Shown piece by piece: positions 9,036 to 17,448 of a stretch of 64,000 nucleotides of DNA. Position 1 is the first letter of the stretch, and each line of letters begins with the position of its first letter. The notes beneath the pieces were generated by a model. That model ran no database searches. It saw only the letters and a list, made by a program, of their open reading frames with translations, and was not told the origin of the DNA. Made by a program: the position numbers and the translations under genes. The DNA comes from JBHJGP01 sp050331695 (GTDB taxonomy: Bacteria > Pseudomonadota > Alphaproteobacteria > Geminicoccales > Geminicoccaceae), in assembly GCA_050331695.1 (NCBI GenBank), contig JBHJGP010000022.1, positions 1-64,000 on the forward strand. The letters are read 5' to 3'.

Positions 9036-9586
9036 CAGCTTGTCTCCTCCCGGTCATGGCCGCCGGGCGCGGGCTGCAACGCTGCCACTAAATGTTTGAG
9101 TTCGCTGTCGAACGCCAAGAGCGACAAATCTGTCATGCGATTGAGATAGAGCACGCCGTCCAGGTGGTCGACCTCGTGCTGGAGAACCCGGGCGTGGAAC
9201 CCTAGCGCCTCTCCTTCGATCGGTTGGCCTTGGCGATTGAGGGCTCGGTAGGTGAGCCGGGCATGACGCGGAACCACGCCGCGTAGTCCCGGGATCGAGA
9301 GACAGCCCTCAAGACCCAACTCCATGGCGTCATCCACGAAAACCAACTCCGGATTAATCAGAACGTCCGGACTGCCGCCCGTCTCGGTCCGGTCCGGATG
9401 CACGAGGACGATCCGCTTGGACACGTGCACCTGCGGCGCGGCAAGACCGACGCCATCGGCATCGGCCAGCGTATCGATCATGTGATCGACCAGACGCTGC
9501 ACAGCGGGCGCGTCCGGATCGTCGACCACCGCCGCCTTTTGCCAAAGGACGGGGTGGCCCATTCTTGCGATCTTCAAAAGTGCCAT
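9035..9586 (-). CDS. def: Peptide deformylase
   Basis: All three catalytic motifs are present: GVGLAAPQ (45-52), EGCLS with metal ligand Cys95, and QHEVDH with ligands His137 and His141 and catalytic Glu138. It removes the formyl group from nascent N-terminal methionine. I set the start at ATG 9586 (MALLKIARMGHPVL), which fits the family; the longer open frame to 9682 runs into the rpsU promoter region and is unlikely to be translated. The 183-residue length is normal. It is first in a two-gene unit with the COQ9-family gene. Confidence 0.94.
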   Translation of the reverse strand: MALLKIARMGHPVLWQKAAVVDDPDAPAVQRLVDHMIDTLADADGVGLAAPQVHVSKRIVLVHPDRTETGGSPDVLINPELVFVDDAMELGLEGCLSIPGLRGVVPRHARLTYRALNRQGQPIEGEALGFHARVLQHEVDHLDGVLYLNRMTDLSLLAFDSELKHLVAALQPAPGGHDREETS

Positions 9587-9604
9587 GCAACCCGCCGGTT
9601 TCGG

Positions 9605-9633
9605 TTGTGGAAAACTGGATGCTGAGCTATAGA
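9605..9633 (+). promoter_or_regulatory. Predicted sigma-70-type promoter of rpsU
   Basis: TTGTGG (9605-9610) and TATAGA (9628-9633) are separated by exactly 17 nt, a good -35/-10 pair about 60 nt upstream of the rpsU ATG. It is prediction by consensus only. Confidence 0.5.
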
Positions 9634-9696
9634 GACGCTTCGGTCGTCCGGAGTTCCTCCGGGCGAATTTTTTCTGTGTCAACCGCAGGGGTAAGA

Positions 9697-9906
9697 ATGA
9701 CCGTCGAGGTTCAAGTTCGCGACAACAATGTCGACCAGGCGCTGCGCGCCTTGAAGAAGAAAATGCAGCGTGAAGGCTTGTACCGCGAAATGCGAATGCG
9801 GCGGCACTATGAGAAGCCCTCCGAGCGGCGGGCCCGGGAAAAAGCGGAAGCGATCCGCCGGTTCCGCAAGCTTCAAAAAAAGCGCCTCGAACGCGACGAT
9901 TTTTAA
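9697..9906 (+). CDS. rpsU: 30S ribosomal protein S21
   Basis: The 69-residue basic protein (MTVEVQVRDNNVDQALRALK, then LKKKMQREGLYREMRMRRHY and a Lys/Arg-rich tail) is plainly S21, a small-subunit protein needed for efficient initiation on many mRNAs. The ATG at 9697 was chosen because it gives the exact family N-terminus; the upstream open frame is read-through of the leader. It stands alone on the plus strand between the divergent def gene and a convergent VOC gene. Confidence 0.97.
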   Translation: MTVEVQVRDNNVDQALRALKKKMQREGLYREMRMRRHYEKPSERRAREKAEAIRRFRKLQKKRLERDDF

Positions 9907-9913
9907 GTTTTCG

Positions 9914-10285
9914 TCAGATGGCTTTCTTATGGGATAGAACATTGATGGTTCGTCCCGTGGGATCTCTGACAAAAAATCGCCTGACGCACCAGGGTTCGTC
10001 CGTCGGGCCGTAGGTGATATCGAGCTTTTCCGCCACGGCGCGGCTATAAACGTCGTCTAGGTCGTCGACTTCGATCGATAGATCCGGGACAGGCGTCCCC
10101 GAGCCTCCTTCACTCGCGAAACTGATCTGAGGCACGGCCTGCGCCGAGCTCATCAAGGTAATGATCCAACCCTGGTCCATTGCGATCTTCAGGCCGAAAA
10201 GCCTTTGATAGAAGGCGGCAACGGTCTTCGGATCGTCTGTCGCGATATCAGCAACGATACGCTTCACCGCCAAAACGACCTCCAC
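9914..10285 (-). CDS. VOC (glyoxalase/bleomycin-resistance) family protein
   Basis: The 123-residue single-module protein has the VOC beta-alpha-beta-beta-beta pattern: VKRIVADIATDDPKTVAAFY at the start, a middle DLSIEVDDLDDVYSRAV, and RFFVRDPTGRTINVLSH at the end with the usual late metal-ligand-like region. A GTG at 10285 is the likely start, with a second GTG a few codons on as an alternative. VOC proteins are metal-dependent lyases, dioxygenases or drug-binding proteins; the substrate is unknown. It converges on rpsU with a 7 nt gap. Confidence 0.8.
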   Translation of the reverse strand: MEVVLAVKRIVADIATDDPKTVAAFYQRLFGLKIAMDQGWIITLMSSAQAVPQISFASEGGSGTPVPDLSIEVDDLDDVYSRAVAEKLDITYGPTDEPWCVRRFFVRDPTGRTINVLSHKKAI

Positions 10286-10566
10286 TGACAGCTTCCAAGC
10301 GGCCGTCTGATTTTCAATTCAGCAGTTCATGCGAGGCGTGCTTCATCGGCTCGAAAACGAAAAATCTGCAACCGAAGGCAGCCCGGTATCCGTAATCAGC
10401 TACAAGCTCGCGGCGCGGTCGCGGGTGATAAGAGGCGATGGCGGCCCTCAATCCGTTGCACGCTCCACGAGCAGGCAACGATAGCACGGCCCCTTCCCTC
10501 AACGGTGTGCTTTGGGCTGGAGATGCACCTCCGGGCCAAATCCTAGATGAGAAAGGTGTTGATATC

Positions 10567-11010
10567 TTGAGACCCCCATTTGCCACATTCAGCGCTCTCG
10601 GCGTTGTTCTTTTGGTTGGATGCGCCCACGCGGCGTCGGAGGATGCCGGTCACAACGCCGCTGGCGGAGACCTGTCGGTCGTCGGCAGCGATCAAGACGT
10701 CTCCGGCGGGACGGTCACGGCGTCCCGGGTTGTCGCGGACGCGAACGGTTGGCTCGTCGTGCACCGGACCGATGCTTCCAATAAGCCGGGTCTGGTCGTC
10801 GGCCATGCGCCGCTCAAGGACGGTGTCAACGAGGACGTCACGGCCATTCTCACGGAGCCGGTGGCGCCGGGTGAGAAGCTGATGCTCATGCTCCACGGCG
10901 AGGAAGGCGGCACCGAGACGGGCATTTTCGAGTATTCACTCGGCGCCAAGGAAGACGGGCCGGTCAAGGTCGATGATCAATTGGTCATGACCGTCGTCAC
11001 CGCTCAATAG
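10567..11010 (+). CDS. Putative lipoprotein with DUF7282-like domain
   Basis: From a TTG at 10567 the protein begins with a hydrophobic signal ending in the lipobox LLVGC, so it is probably lipid-anchored outside the inner membrane. The mature part reads VTASRVVADANGWLVVHRTD, then VVGHAPLKDGVNEDV and a C-terminal DDQLVMTVVTAQ, which resembles DUF7282 surface domains seen in archaea and bacteria. Longer in-frame starts upstream (10438) would bury the signal and are less likely. Function unknown. Confidence 0.65.
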   Translation: MRPPFATFSALGVVLLVGCAHAASEDAGHNAAGGDLSVVGSDQDVSGGTVTASRVVADANGWLVVHRTDASNKPGLVVGHAPLKDGVNEDVTAILTEPVAPGEKLMLMLHGEEGGTETGIFEYSLGAKEDGPVKVDDQLVMTVVTAQ

Positions 11011-11107
11011 ACGTTCGCCGGACGTGGCCGTCCGCGCTGGGCAGAGGCCCGGCGCGGGGCCGCGCCTCGAAGGTACCGTCAGTGGATCCGGCGTCGGCTG
11101 GCACCGG

Positions 11108-12901
11108 TCATACCAGGGTTTCCATACGCCTTTCCTGCTCGCGCCACATCGATGCGTAGCGGCCGGCCCTCGCCAAGAGCTGATCGTGATCGCCCCGCTC
11201 GATCACCTCGCCTGCTTCCAGAACAAGGATCTGGTCGGCATCGGCGATCGTCGACAGCCGGTGGGCGATGACCAGCGACGTTCGCCCGCTGGTGAGGTTG
11301 GCGAGCGCCTGCTGCAGCGCCCTTTCTGTGCGGCTGTCGAGGGCCGAGGTCGCCTCGTCCAGGATCAGGATCTTCGGATCCTTCAGAATCATCCGGGCGA
11401 CGGCGACCCTTTGTTTCTCTCCGCCCGAAAGCTTGAGGCCCCGTTCGCCGACGACGGTCTCGTAACCGTCCGGCAGGCTTTCGATAAAAGTGTGGATCTG
11501 GGCCATTCTAGCTGCCTCCTCGACCGCGTGATCGGGGGCGCCTATGCGGCCATAGGCGATGTTCGAGCGGATCGTGTCGTTGAACAGAACCGTGTCCTGG
11601 GGAACGATGCCTATCGCGCGCCGGAGCGAGTCCTGGGTTACCTCCCGGAGATCCTGGCCATCGATGGTGATCTTTCCGCTGTCAACGTCATAGAAGCGGA
11701 ACAACAGCCTAGCGATGGTCGATTTTCCCGAGCCGGACGCCCCGACCAGAGCCAATTTGCCGCCGGGCGGGACGGTGAAATCGACCGATTGAAGAACTGG
11801 CCGGCGGCTGTCATAGGCGAAATCGACGCCGTGAAACCGAACCACACCTTCGCCGACGGTGAGCGGCCGGGCGCTGGCACGGTCCTGGATTTCGGGCTCT
11901 AGCGCCAGGAGCTGGCTCAAATTGTCCAGATCGGTGAGCGACTGCTTCACCTCGCGATAGACGAAACCCAAAATGTTGAGCGGCTGGTAGAGCTGCAGCA
12001 GAAAGGTGTTGACGAGGACCAGATCGCCGACCGTGAGCGTGCCCGCCACCACGCCCCGGGCGGCCATGATCATGATCGCCGTGATCCCGCAGGCGACGAT
12101 GACCGCTTGGCCCATATTAAGGAGCGACAGGGTCCACTGGGAGCGGACGGCCGCCTCCTCATAGTCGCCCAAGGCCCCGTTCAGGCGCTCGGCCTCGTAC
12201 CGCTCATTGGCGAAGCTCTTGACCGTCTCGTAATTGATCAGGCTGTCGACCGATCGGGCCGCGACCTGATTGTCCTTCTCGTTCATCCGACGGCGGTAGG
12301 CGATCCGCCACTCGGTGGCGGCGATCGTGAAGACGGCGTAGCCGGCGATGGTGCCGAAGGTGATGGCGGCAAACGGCCAGGGGTAGCGGGCCAGGAGGAT
12401 GCCGATCACCAGCACGAATTCGAACAGGGTCGGGCCGATATTGAACAGCACCATACCTAAGAGGAAGGTGGTCGCCTTGACACCCCGTTCGATCGCCCGG
12501 CTGAGCTCGCCGGTCCGCCGTTCCAGGTGGTAGCGCAGCGACAAGGCGAACAGGTGATCGAAGACCCGGAGCGATATCCGTCGGCCGGCGCGCTGGGACA
12601 CCCGCGAGAACAGGGCGTCGCGCAGTTCACCGAAAAGCGAAGCGCCGACCCGGGCCGCGCCATAGGCCAAAAGGAGCGCCAGCGGCAGAACCAGAGCCGC
12701 CTCGCCGGTCAGGCTGTCGACCACGGCTTTGTAGATGAACGGGATCTGGACGTTGATGACCTTCGCCGCCAGGAGAAGAAAGAGGGCGGCAATGACCCGG
12801 CGTTTGAGGGCCGCCGCGTCTTTCGGCCAGAGGTACGGCAAGAGCTCCCGGGCCATCCATCGCCAGTTGGTGCGCCGTGGGGGGCTTGGACTGGCACTCA
12901 A
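11108..12901 (-). CDS. ABC exporter, Atm1/HMT1 type (fused membrane and ATPase domains)
   Basis: The 597-residue half-transporter starts with a leader carrying LLPYLWPKDAAALKRRV, typical of Atm1-like proteins, then about six membrane helices (residues 35-310) and an ATPase domain with Walker A GASGSGKST, signature LSGGEKQRV, Walker B ILILDEATSALD and the H-loop IAHRLSTI. Atm1-type transporters work as homodimers and export glutathione-linked sulfur or metal conjugates; in bacteria they help with heavy-metal detoxification. The mapped start is a TTG at 12901; an internal ATG at 12856 is an alternative. It is a single-gene unit. Confidence 0.9.
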   Translation of the reverse strand: MSASPSPPRRTNWRWMARELLPYLWPKDAAALKRRVIAALFLLLAAKVINVQIPFIYKAVVDSLTGEAALVLPLALLLAYGAARVGASLFGELRDALFSRVSQRAGRRISLRVFDHLFALSLRYHLERRTGELSRAIERGVKATTFLLGMVLFNIGPTLFEFVLVIGILLARYPWPFAAITFGTIAGYAVFTIAATEWRIAYRRRMNEKDNQVAARSVDSLINYETVKSFANERYEAERLNGALGDYEEAAVRSQWTLSLLNMGQAVIVACGITAIMIMAARGVVAGTLTVGDLVLVNTFLLQLYQPLNILGFVYREVKQSLTDLDNLSQLLALEPEIQDRASARPLTVGEGVVRFHGVDFAYDSRRPVLQSVDFTVPPGGKLALVGASGSGKSTIARLLFRFYDVDSGKITIDGQDLREVTQDSLRRAIGIVPQDTVLFNDTIRSNIAYGRIGAPDHAVEEAARMAQIHTFIESLPDGYETVVGERGLKLSGGEKQRVAVARMILKDPKILILDEATSALDSRTERALQQALANLTSGRTSLVIAHRLSTIADADQILVLEAGEVIERGDHDQLLARAGRYASMWREQERRMETLV

Positions 12902-13092
12902 AGCGAAGGCCCGCCGGCCTCAGGCGCCGAAAAGCTAGGTCTTGGCGAGTGCAACACGGACAAAGGGTCACCTCTTTCGGGGGCCGGCCGCCTGGATCAG
13001 GCACCTTAACCGGCAACCGTCTGCCCGATCTCGTCCCTGGCTTTCGCTTTCGCAAGCAAAAGCGTTCGCGACCGGTCGTCCGCTGCGGCAGC

Positions 13093-13115
13093 GATGGACA
13101 ACATGGTCGTCCATC
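13093..13115. repeat. Inverted repeat, 7 bp arms
   Basis: GATGGAC (13093-13099) is matched by its exact complement GTCCATC (13109-13115) around a 9 nt spacer. It could be an operator or an RNA hairpin; no T-tract follows. Confidence 0.5.
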
Positions 13116-13128
13116 GACTAGGAAATCA

Positions 13129-13154
13129 AACCCAAAAAATAAAAACTTTGGGTT
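13129..13154. repeat. AT-rich inverted repeat, 8 bp arms
   Basis: AACCCAAA (13129-13136) pairs perfectly with TTTGGGTT (13147-13154) around a 10 nt A-rich loop, followed by GCTTTT. It is about 60 nt upstream of the GGDEF start and may be a regulator site or weak terminator. Confidence 0.5.
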
Positions 13155-13216
13155 GCTTTTCCCTAAAAGTTTATTAAACTAATAAGCGAACTCAACGAAC
13201 AACCGGTAACGCACCC

Positions 13217-14893
13217 ATGGCCCCATCCCAGCCCTTGTCGCTCCTGCTTTTCGTCGCTCCCGAGCGGGCATTCAATTTTCTTAAGGGGTTATCGGCATGG
13301 TTGCCGCTGCCGCTGGAGCCGACACACACGGCTTTCGTCGCGGAGGCAACGCAACTTTTAAGCGAACGTTGCTTTGATGTGATCCTGATCGATCGCCCCT
13401 GCGTCAATCCGTCATTGATCGCGAGATTGGGCGCCGCCGTCAGAGACCCGGCAGACCCGCCGCTCTTGATCCTGGAGCTGCCGGCGACGGCCGGAGAAAG
13501 CAAGGTCTTGGACCGCTGGCCTGGTCCTTCCATCGGTTACCGGGAAGACACGGTCGCGACCCTGGCGCCCGCCGTTCGTTACGCTCTGGAGCGCCGGCCC
13601 AAGGAACGCCAACTGGCCCACCGCGCCGAACATGATGCGCTCACCGGCCTCGCCACCAAGACCCGCTTCCTTAACCGCCTCGAGAGCGCCCTCGCCCACG
13701 CCGCCGCGGTCGAGGAATCGATCGCCGTGCTGTTCGTCGATCTCGACGGCTTCAAGGAAATCAATGACACCCTCGGTCACCATATGGGCGACGGCGTGCT
13801 CAAGCAGATCGCCAAACGGCTTTCCAGCCGTCTCCGCCGGGGCGATCTTTTGGCCCGGCTTGGCGGTGACGAGTTCGCGCTGGCGCTGACCGGCCTGGCC
13901 GAGCCGGGCGACGCCACCAGCCAGGCCAAGGCCTGCCTGAATGCGCTTGCCGAACCTTTGGTGATCGAGGATCACGCCGTGTCGGTGAGCGCTAGCATCG
14001 GTGTCAGTCTGTTCCCGTGTGACGCTCAAGACAGCCAGACGCTTCTGCGCCAAGCGGATCAGGCGATGTACCGGGCCAAGGCCGAAGAAGGAAGTTCTGT
14101 CCGCATGCACACAGCACGGGTGGCCCGTCTGCCGGTGACGCCCCGGCAGAGCTCGGGCCAGGTGAGCTCGCTCGCCGCCGGTTTCGAGCTGGAACTGGAT
14201 CTGAGCAGCAATCGGCCCTCGGCCGCCCGGGCCGTGGTCCTCGACCATCGGGGTGCCGGTGCCAAGGCGACGACACCGGTGCCGTTGGAGCGCACGCGGA
14301 TGGTCGGTCTTCACCGCTGGGTCATCGAACAGTCCTGCCGGGCACTGGGCCATTGGCTGCGGCGGGATGGTCCCGTCTTGCCGGTGACCGTCGAGCTGCC
14401 TCTGGCAACTCTTGCCGATCGCGAAACGATCGATCATCTGCGCCGCACCCTCGCCAAGCACGATCTCAACGCGGCCTGGATCGAGCTCTTGGTCCGCCCT
14501 GGCTGGGATAGCAAGGGCGCCGATCAGGCCGGCGCGCAAGCTCTGGAAGACCTGCGCCGGGACGGCTTCGGGATAATCCTCGGCGATGTCGGCAACACCT
14601 GCTTGAGCCTGATGCGCCAGGTGCCGGCCGACCGGGTCGAGCTTTCGGCGGGTCTGGTCACTCGCGCCGCCGGGGACCCGGGCGATGCCGAACTCCTGGC
14701 CCACCTCATCACGCTGGTTCGGGGGCTCGGCTTCAATGTAGGCGCGGCCAACGTCCGGGACGACGCCCAGGCCGAAAGCCTGACCGGCCTGGGTTGCAAC
14801 TGGCTTGCCGGCCCCTGGCTCGGCGCACCGCTGGCTGTGCCGGATTTTCAACCACACTTGGGTCACTGGGAGCCCCTGCGCGCGGCCGGCTAG
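13217..14893 (+). CDS. GGDEF diguanylate cyclase with degenerate EAL domain
   Basis: The 558-residue protein has three parts. Residues 1-130 look like a worn receiver domain. Residues about 135-300 form a GGDEF domain with HDALTGLATKTRF, FVDLDGFKEINDTLGH and an intact active site RLGGDEFALAL, so c-di-GMP synthesis is plausible. Residues about 350-550 follow EAL-domain order (VIEQSCRALGHWLR, WIELLVRP, a FGIILGDVGNT loop) but lack the EAL signature and its metal ligands; for example the DDFGTG loop reads GDVGNT. Phosphodiesterase activity is therefore unlikely. No transmembrane segment is obvious. Confidence 0.88.
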   Translation: MAPSQPLSLLLFVAPERAFNFLKGLSAWLPLPLEPTHTAFVAEATQLLSERCFDVILIDRPCVNPSLIARLGAAVRDPADPPLLILELPATAGESKVLDRWPGPSIGYREDTVATLAPAVRYALERRPKERQLAHRAEHDALTGLATKTRFLNRLESALAHAAAVEESIAVLFVDLDGFKEINDTLGHHMGDGVLKQIAKRLSSRLRRGDLLARLGGDEFALALTGLAEPGDATSQAKACLNALAEPLVIEDHAVSVSASIGVSLFPCDAQDSQTLLRQADQAMYRAKAEEGSSVRMHTARVARLPVTPRQSSGQVSSLAAGFELELDLSSNRPSAARAVVLDHRGAGAKATTPVPLERTRMVGLHRWVIEQSCRALGHWLRRDGPVLPVTVELPLATLADRETIDHLRRTLAKHDLNAAWIELLVRPGWDSKGADQAGAQALEDLRRDGFGIILGDVGNTCLSLMRQVPADRVELSAGLVTRAAGDPGDAELLAHLITLVRGLGFNVGAANVRDDAQAESLTGLGCNWLAGPWLGAPLAVPDFQPHLGHWEPLRAAG

Positions 14894-14919
14894 GGGCTCC
14901 GGCCCGGATGGTGAATGCG

Positions 14920-15186
14920 CTACTCGCGGTCGATGATGGTGATCAGTTCTCGGAACTTGCGCCGCTGATCCTCAGGATCGCCTGATTTGATCGCGTCTTC
15001 GATACAGTGGGCGGCATGATCGGCGATGACCAAGCGCTCGACCGCCCTCAAGGCCGATCGAACCGCCGCTGTCTGGTTGAGGATGTCGACGCAGTACCGA
15101 TCATCCTCAACCATCCGGGCGATCCCCCGCACCTGACCCTCGATCCGTTTCAGGCGCGTCAGCGCCGCGTCCTTATTGTCTTCCAT
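14920..15186 (-). CDS. csoR: CsoR-type copper-sensing repressor
   Basis: The 88-residue all-helical DUF156 protein has Cys32, His57 and Cys61, with the same spacing (25 then 4) as the Cu(I)-binding Cys36-His61-Cys65 triad of Mycobacterium CsoR. It lacks the His-rich pattern of RcnR. In the family, Cu(I) binding releases the tetramer from DNA. The ATG at 15186 has AAAGG 6 nt upstream; a GTG one codon earlier is possible. It is divergent from a copper-type operon, with a perfect dyad operator between them. Specific metal is inferred from residues and context. Confidence 0.87.
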   Translation of the reverse strand: MEDNKDAALTRLKRIEGQVRGIARMVEDDRYCVDILNQTAAVRSALRAVERLVIADHAAHCIEDAIKSGDPEDQRRKFRELITIIDRE

Positions 15187-15245
15187 CACCGACCTTTCCG
15201 CTGACCCTTTCCCGGCGCCGCGTCTTGTCTTTCGTCTGCCTGACC

Positions 15246-15268
15246 CATATACCCCTGTAGGGTATATG
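15246..15268. promoter_or_regulatory. CsoR-family operator (perfect dyad)
   Basis: CATATACCC (15246-15254) and GGGTATATG (15260-15268) form a perfect 9 bp inverted repeat around 5 nt, i.e. a G/C tract flanked by alternating AT, as known for CsoR/CstR operators. It lies between divergent csoR and the operon starting at 15293 and probably controls both. Confidence 0.8.
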
Positions 15269-15292
15269 GTCTACTCTGGCGGAGGGACACTC

Positions 15293-15811
15293 ATGGCAAG
15301 ATCGGCCGATCACGTCCGACAGCAGAGCCGCGGCAGCGCGCTCGGCGACTATTGGCCCCTGATCAGTCTGGTGGTGGTGTCGGGCCTTGCCGGTCTGGCG
15401 ATCGCGACCGGCTTTGGCGATGGCGGTATGACCGGGTTCATGCATGCCTATATGGGCGTGTTCCTCGTGATCTTCGCCTTGCTCAAGCTGTTCGACCTGG
15501 AGGGCTTTAAGAACGGCTTCGCCATGTATGACCTGCTGGCTCGGCGGGTCCGGGCCTATGGCTACGTCTACCCCTTCATCGAACTAGCCCTTGGTCTGGC
15601 CTATCTCTCGTTTTTCCTGCCTGTTGCGACCTACGCCGTGACGATCGTGGTTTTCGCGTTCGGCACCTTGGGCGTGGTCTCGGCGCTCCGGCGCGGGCTC
15701 GATATCGACTGCCCGTGCATGGGCAACATTCTGTCGGTGCCGCTCAGCACCGTCACGCTGACCGAAGATCTGGCGATGGTCGCTATGGCCGGCCTGTTGT
15801 TGTTGGGATGA
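15293..15811 (+). CDS. MauE/DoxX-like redox membrane protein
   Basis: The 172-residue protein has four hydrophobic segments and a C-terminal DIDCPCMGNIL motif with paired cysteines, the pattern of MauE/DoxX-related membrane proteins that handle thiol or quinone electrons. The ATG at 15293 follows GGAGGG. It sits directly behind the CsoR operator and 4 nt ahead of a Spy/CpxP-like gene, so it is the first gene of a metal-response operon. Its exact role is unknown; delivering reducing power for copper handling is inference from context. Confidence 0.78.
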   Translation: MARSADHVRQQSRGSALGDYWPLISLVVVSGLAGLAIATGFGDGGMTGFMHAYMGVFLVIFALLKLFDLEGFKNGFAMYDLLARRVRAYGYVYPFIELALGLAYLSFFLPVATYAVTIVVFAFGTLGVVSALRRGLDIDCPCMGNILSVPLSTVTLTEDLAMVAMAGLLLLG

Positions 15812-15815
15812 GGCG

Positions 15816-16355
15816 ATGAGAACGATTGCAATGGTCGGTACCCTGATCCTGTTGACCAGCCAGGCGGTGGTCGCCTCCCCGGATGGGCAACCCTACCGTG
15901 GGCAGCAGGATCGAGCCATCAAGGCAATGGATGTGGAACGGCTCGATGGTCTTCGTAACGGTGCCGGTCTCGGATATGCCAAACCGGCTGAACTGAACGG
16001 CTGGCCAGGCCCGTTGCACGCCCTCGAGCTGGCTGACGAACTCGGTCTGTCCGACCGGCAGCGCCAAGCGCTGTCGGCGCTGCGCCAGAGCATGCTTGCG
16101 AAAGCTCGTCCCCTCGGGAATGCCTTGATCGATGCGGAGCTGCAGTTGGACGAGTTGTTCAGATCGGGCGAGCCTTCGCCGGGCAAGATCGCCGCCGCGA
16201 CCGCCAGATCGGCGACTTTGGAGGGCGAACTGCGGGCAGTCCACCTGCGTGCCCACCTGGAAGCCAAGCCGCTGCTCAATCATCACCAGCTACGGCGCTA
16301 CCAGCAATCGCGCGGCTACGGGCGCGCGCATCAGAGATCAGACCACGGTCAGTGA
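15816..16355 (+). CDS. Spy/CpxP-family periplasmic protein
   Basis: The 179-residue protein has a signal peptide (MRTIAMVGTLILLTSQAVVA) and a helical mature part with LELADELGLSDRQRQALSAL followed by long charged helices, matching the LTxxQ-type Spy/CpxP and heavy-metal-resistance (CzcE/ZraP-like) group. Such proteins are periplasmic chaperones or metal-stress buffers. It is the second gene behind the CsoR operator, consistent with a copper-stress role. Confidence 0.72.
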   Translation: MRTIAMVGTLILLTSQAVVASPDGQPYRGQQDRAIKAMDVERLDGLRNGAGLGYAKPAELNGWPGPLHALELADELGLSDRQRQALSALRQSMLAKARPLGNALIDAELQLDELFRSGEPSPGKIAAATARSATLEGELRAVHLRAHLEAKPLLNHHQLRRYQQSRGYGRAHQRSDHGQ

Positions 16356-16420
16356 AACGGTAGCCGCTCCGCCTAGACCTTAAGCGATGTCACGCACCGA
16401 CCGTGATAAAAGGACTATCG

Positions 16421-16891
16421 ATGACGACGTCGACAACATCGGTGATCGCGAGCGCCTTCTTGATGTTGAGCACGCTTACCGGAGCCTTGTTGATGGTGAC
16501 GAACGGACCTGCCCATTCGGCCGAGATGACGGTGTTGAAGAGCCCCTGGTGCGGCTGCTGTGCCGCCTGGGTTCGACACATCCGCGCCCATGGCTTTACG
16601 GTGCGGGTCAGGGAGACCGAGAACCTCACGCCGATCAAACGTGACGCCGGGGTCGGGCTCGAGCATCAATCCTGCCATACTGCGATGATCGACGGATATG
16701 CGATTGAAGGTCATGTGCCGGCCGCCGACGTTAAACGTTTGCTGGCCGAGCGGTCGGCGGCAAAAGGACTAGCGGTACCCGGCATGCCGATCGGCTCCCC
16801 CGGCATGGAACAAGGCAGCATCCATGAGCCCTACGCGGTCATCTTGTTCGGTGGACCGAAGGGCGACGAGGTTTTCGCCCGTCACGAATGA
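16421..16891 (+). CDS. DUF411 metal-binding protein
   Basis: The product has an N-terminal signal/anchor then the DUF411 domain: MTVLKSPWCGCCAAWVRHIR carries a CGCC cluster, followed by LEHQSCHTAMIDGYAIEGHV and VPGMPIGSPGME with conserved Cys/His/Met. DUF411 proteins are periplasmic and linked to copper resistance. The ATG at 16421 follows AAAGGAC; a GTG at 16403 is a weaker alternative. It ends the CsoR-controlled operon (65 nt after the Spy-like gene). Confidence 0.87.
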   Translation: MTTSTTSVIASAFLMLSTLTGALLMVTNGPAHSAEMTVLKSPWCGCCAAWVRHIRAHGFTVRVRETENLTPIKRDAGVGLEHQSCHTAMIDGYAIEGHVPAADVKRLLAERSAAKGLAVPGMPIGSPGMEQGSIHEPYAVILFGGPKGDEVFARHE

Positions 16892-17001
16892 ACTTCGGTC
16901 TCAGGCTTCGCTTGCCGCAGCGCCAAGTCGCTCGGACCTATATGCCCGAGATGCTATGGACCGGTCACCGACAACGTCTATAGCTCAACCGGAGTGAAGC
17001 G

Positions 17002-17439
17002 ATGAGTTGGTCGATCCACCATGTGAACCTGCCGGCCATCGACGTTCGGGCGTCAGCCGCCTTCTACACCGAGATTTTGGGGCTCACGGAAGGCACCTGG
17101 CGGTTTCCGCCTCCGGACCAGGTCGGCCACATCTCGAACGACCCGAGCCAGCTCACGCTCTTTCCTTGCACGACCACCGCCCACGGCGCCAATAGCGGCC
17201 TGCATCTCATCCGCCCGGAACCGGAATTCGCGCGCAAGAACGGCTTCGATCACAACCCGTCGATCGGCGGCCATGTGGCGATCCAGGTCGACGATCTGGA
17301 TGCGGTCATGGAGCGGTTGAAGGCGGCGGGCATTCCCTTCTCTTTCGCGCCGACCTTCGCGATCCCGGGCATGCGCCATGTCTATGTCTACGATCCGGCG
17401 ATGAACCTCTTGGAGATCAACGAGTACCGGCCCGGCTGA
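17002..17439 (+). CDS. VOC family protein
   Basis: The 145-residue protein starts MSWSIHHVNLPAIDVRASAAF with the VOC first-strand His, then FYTEILGLTEGTW, a central GGHVAIQVDDLDAVMERL, and ends VYVYDPAMNLLEINEY with the metal-ligand Glu. It is a glyoxalase/dioxygenase-fold enzyme of unknown substrate. A GGAGTGAAG ribosome site precedes the ATG. It converges on the BNR-repeat gene with a 9 nt gap. Confidence 0.85.
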   Translation: MSWSIHHVNLPAIDVRASAAFYTEILGLTEGTWRFPPPDQVGHISNDPSQLTLFPCTTTAHGANSGLHLIRPEPEFARKNGFDHNPSIGGHVAIQVDDLDAVMERLKAAGIPFSFAPTFAIPGMRHVYVYDPAMNLLEINEYRPG

Positions 17440-17448
17440 CCGATCCTC

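Larger units (their letters stand above)
12902..13216. other. 315 nt intergenic region with two perfect inverted repeats
   Basis: No convincing gene. It separates the divergent ABC exporter and the GGDEF gene. It becomes AT-rich after 13120 and holds dyads at 13093-13115 and 13129-13154, described separately. Promoters for both flanking genes should lie here. Confidence 0.6.

Noticed and set aside
10314..10586. 90-codon minus-strand frame
   Set aside because: No ribosome site or family, and it crosses the leader of the divergent lipoprotein gene.
13412..14866. 484-codon minus-strand frame opposite the GGDEF gene
   Set aside because: Shadow of a real gene, no ribosome site and no domain.
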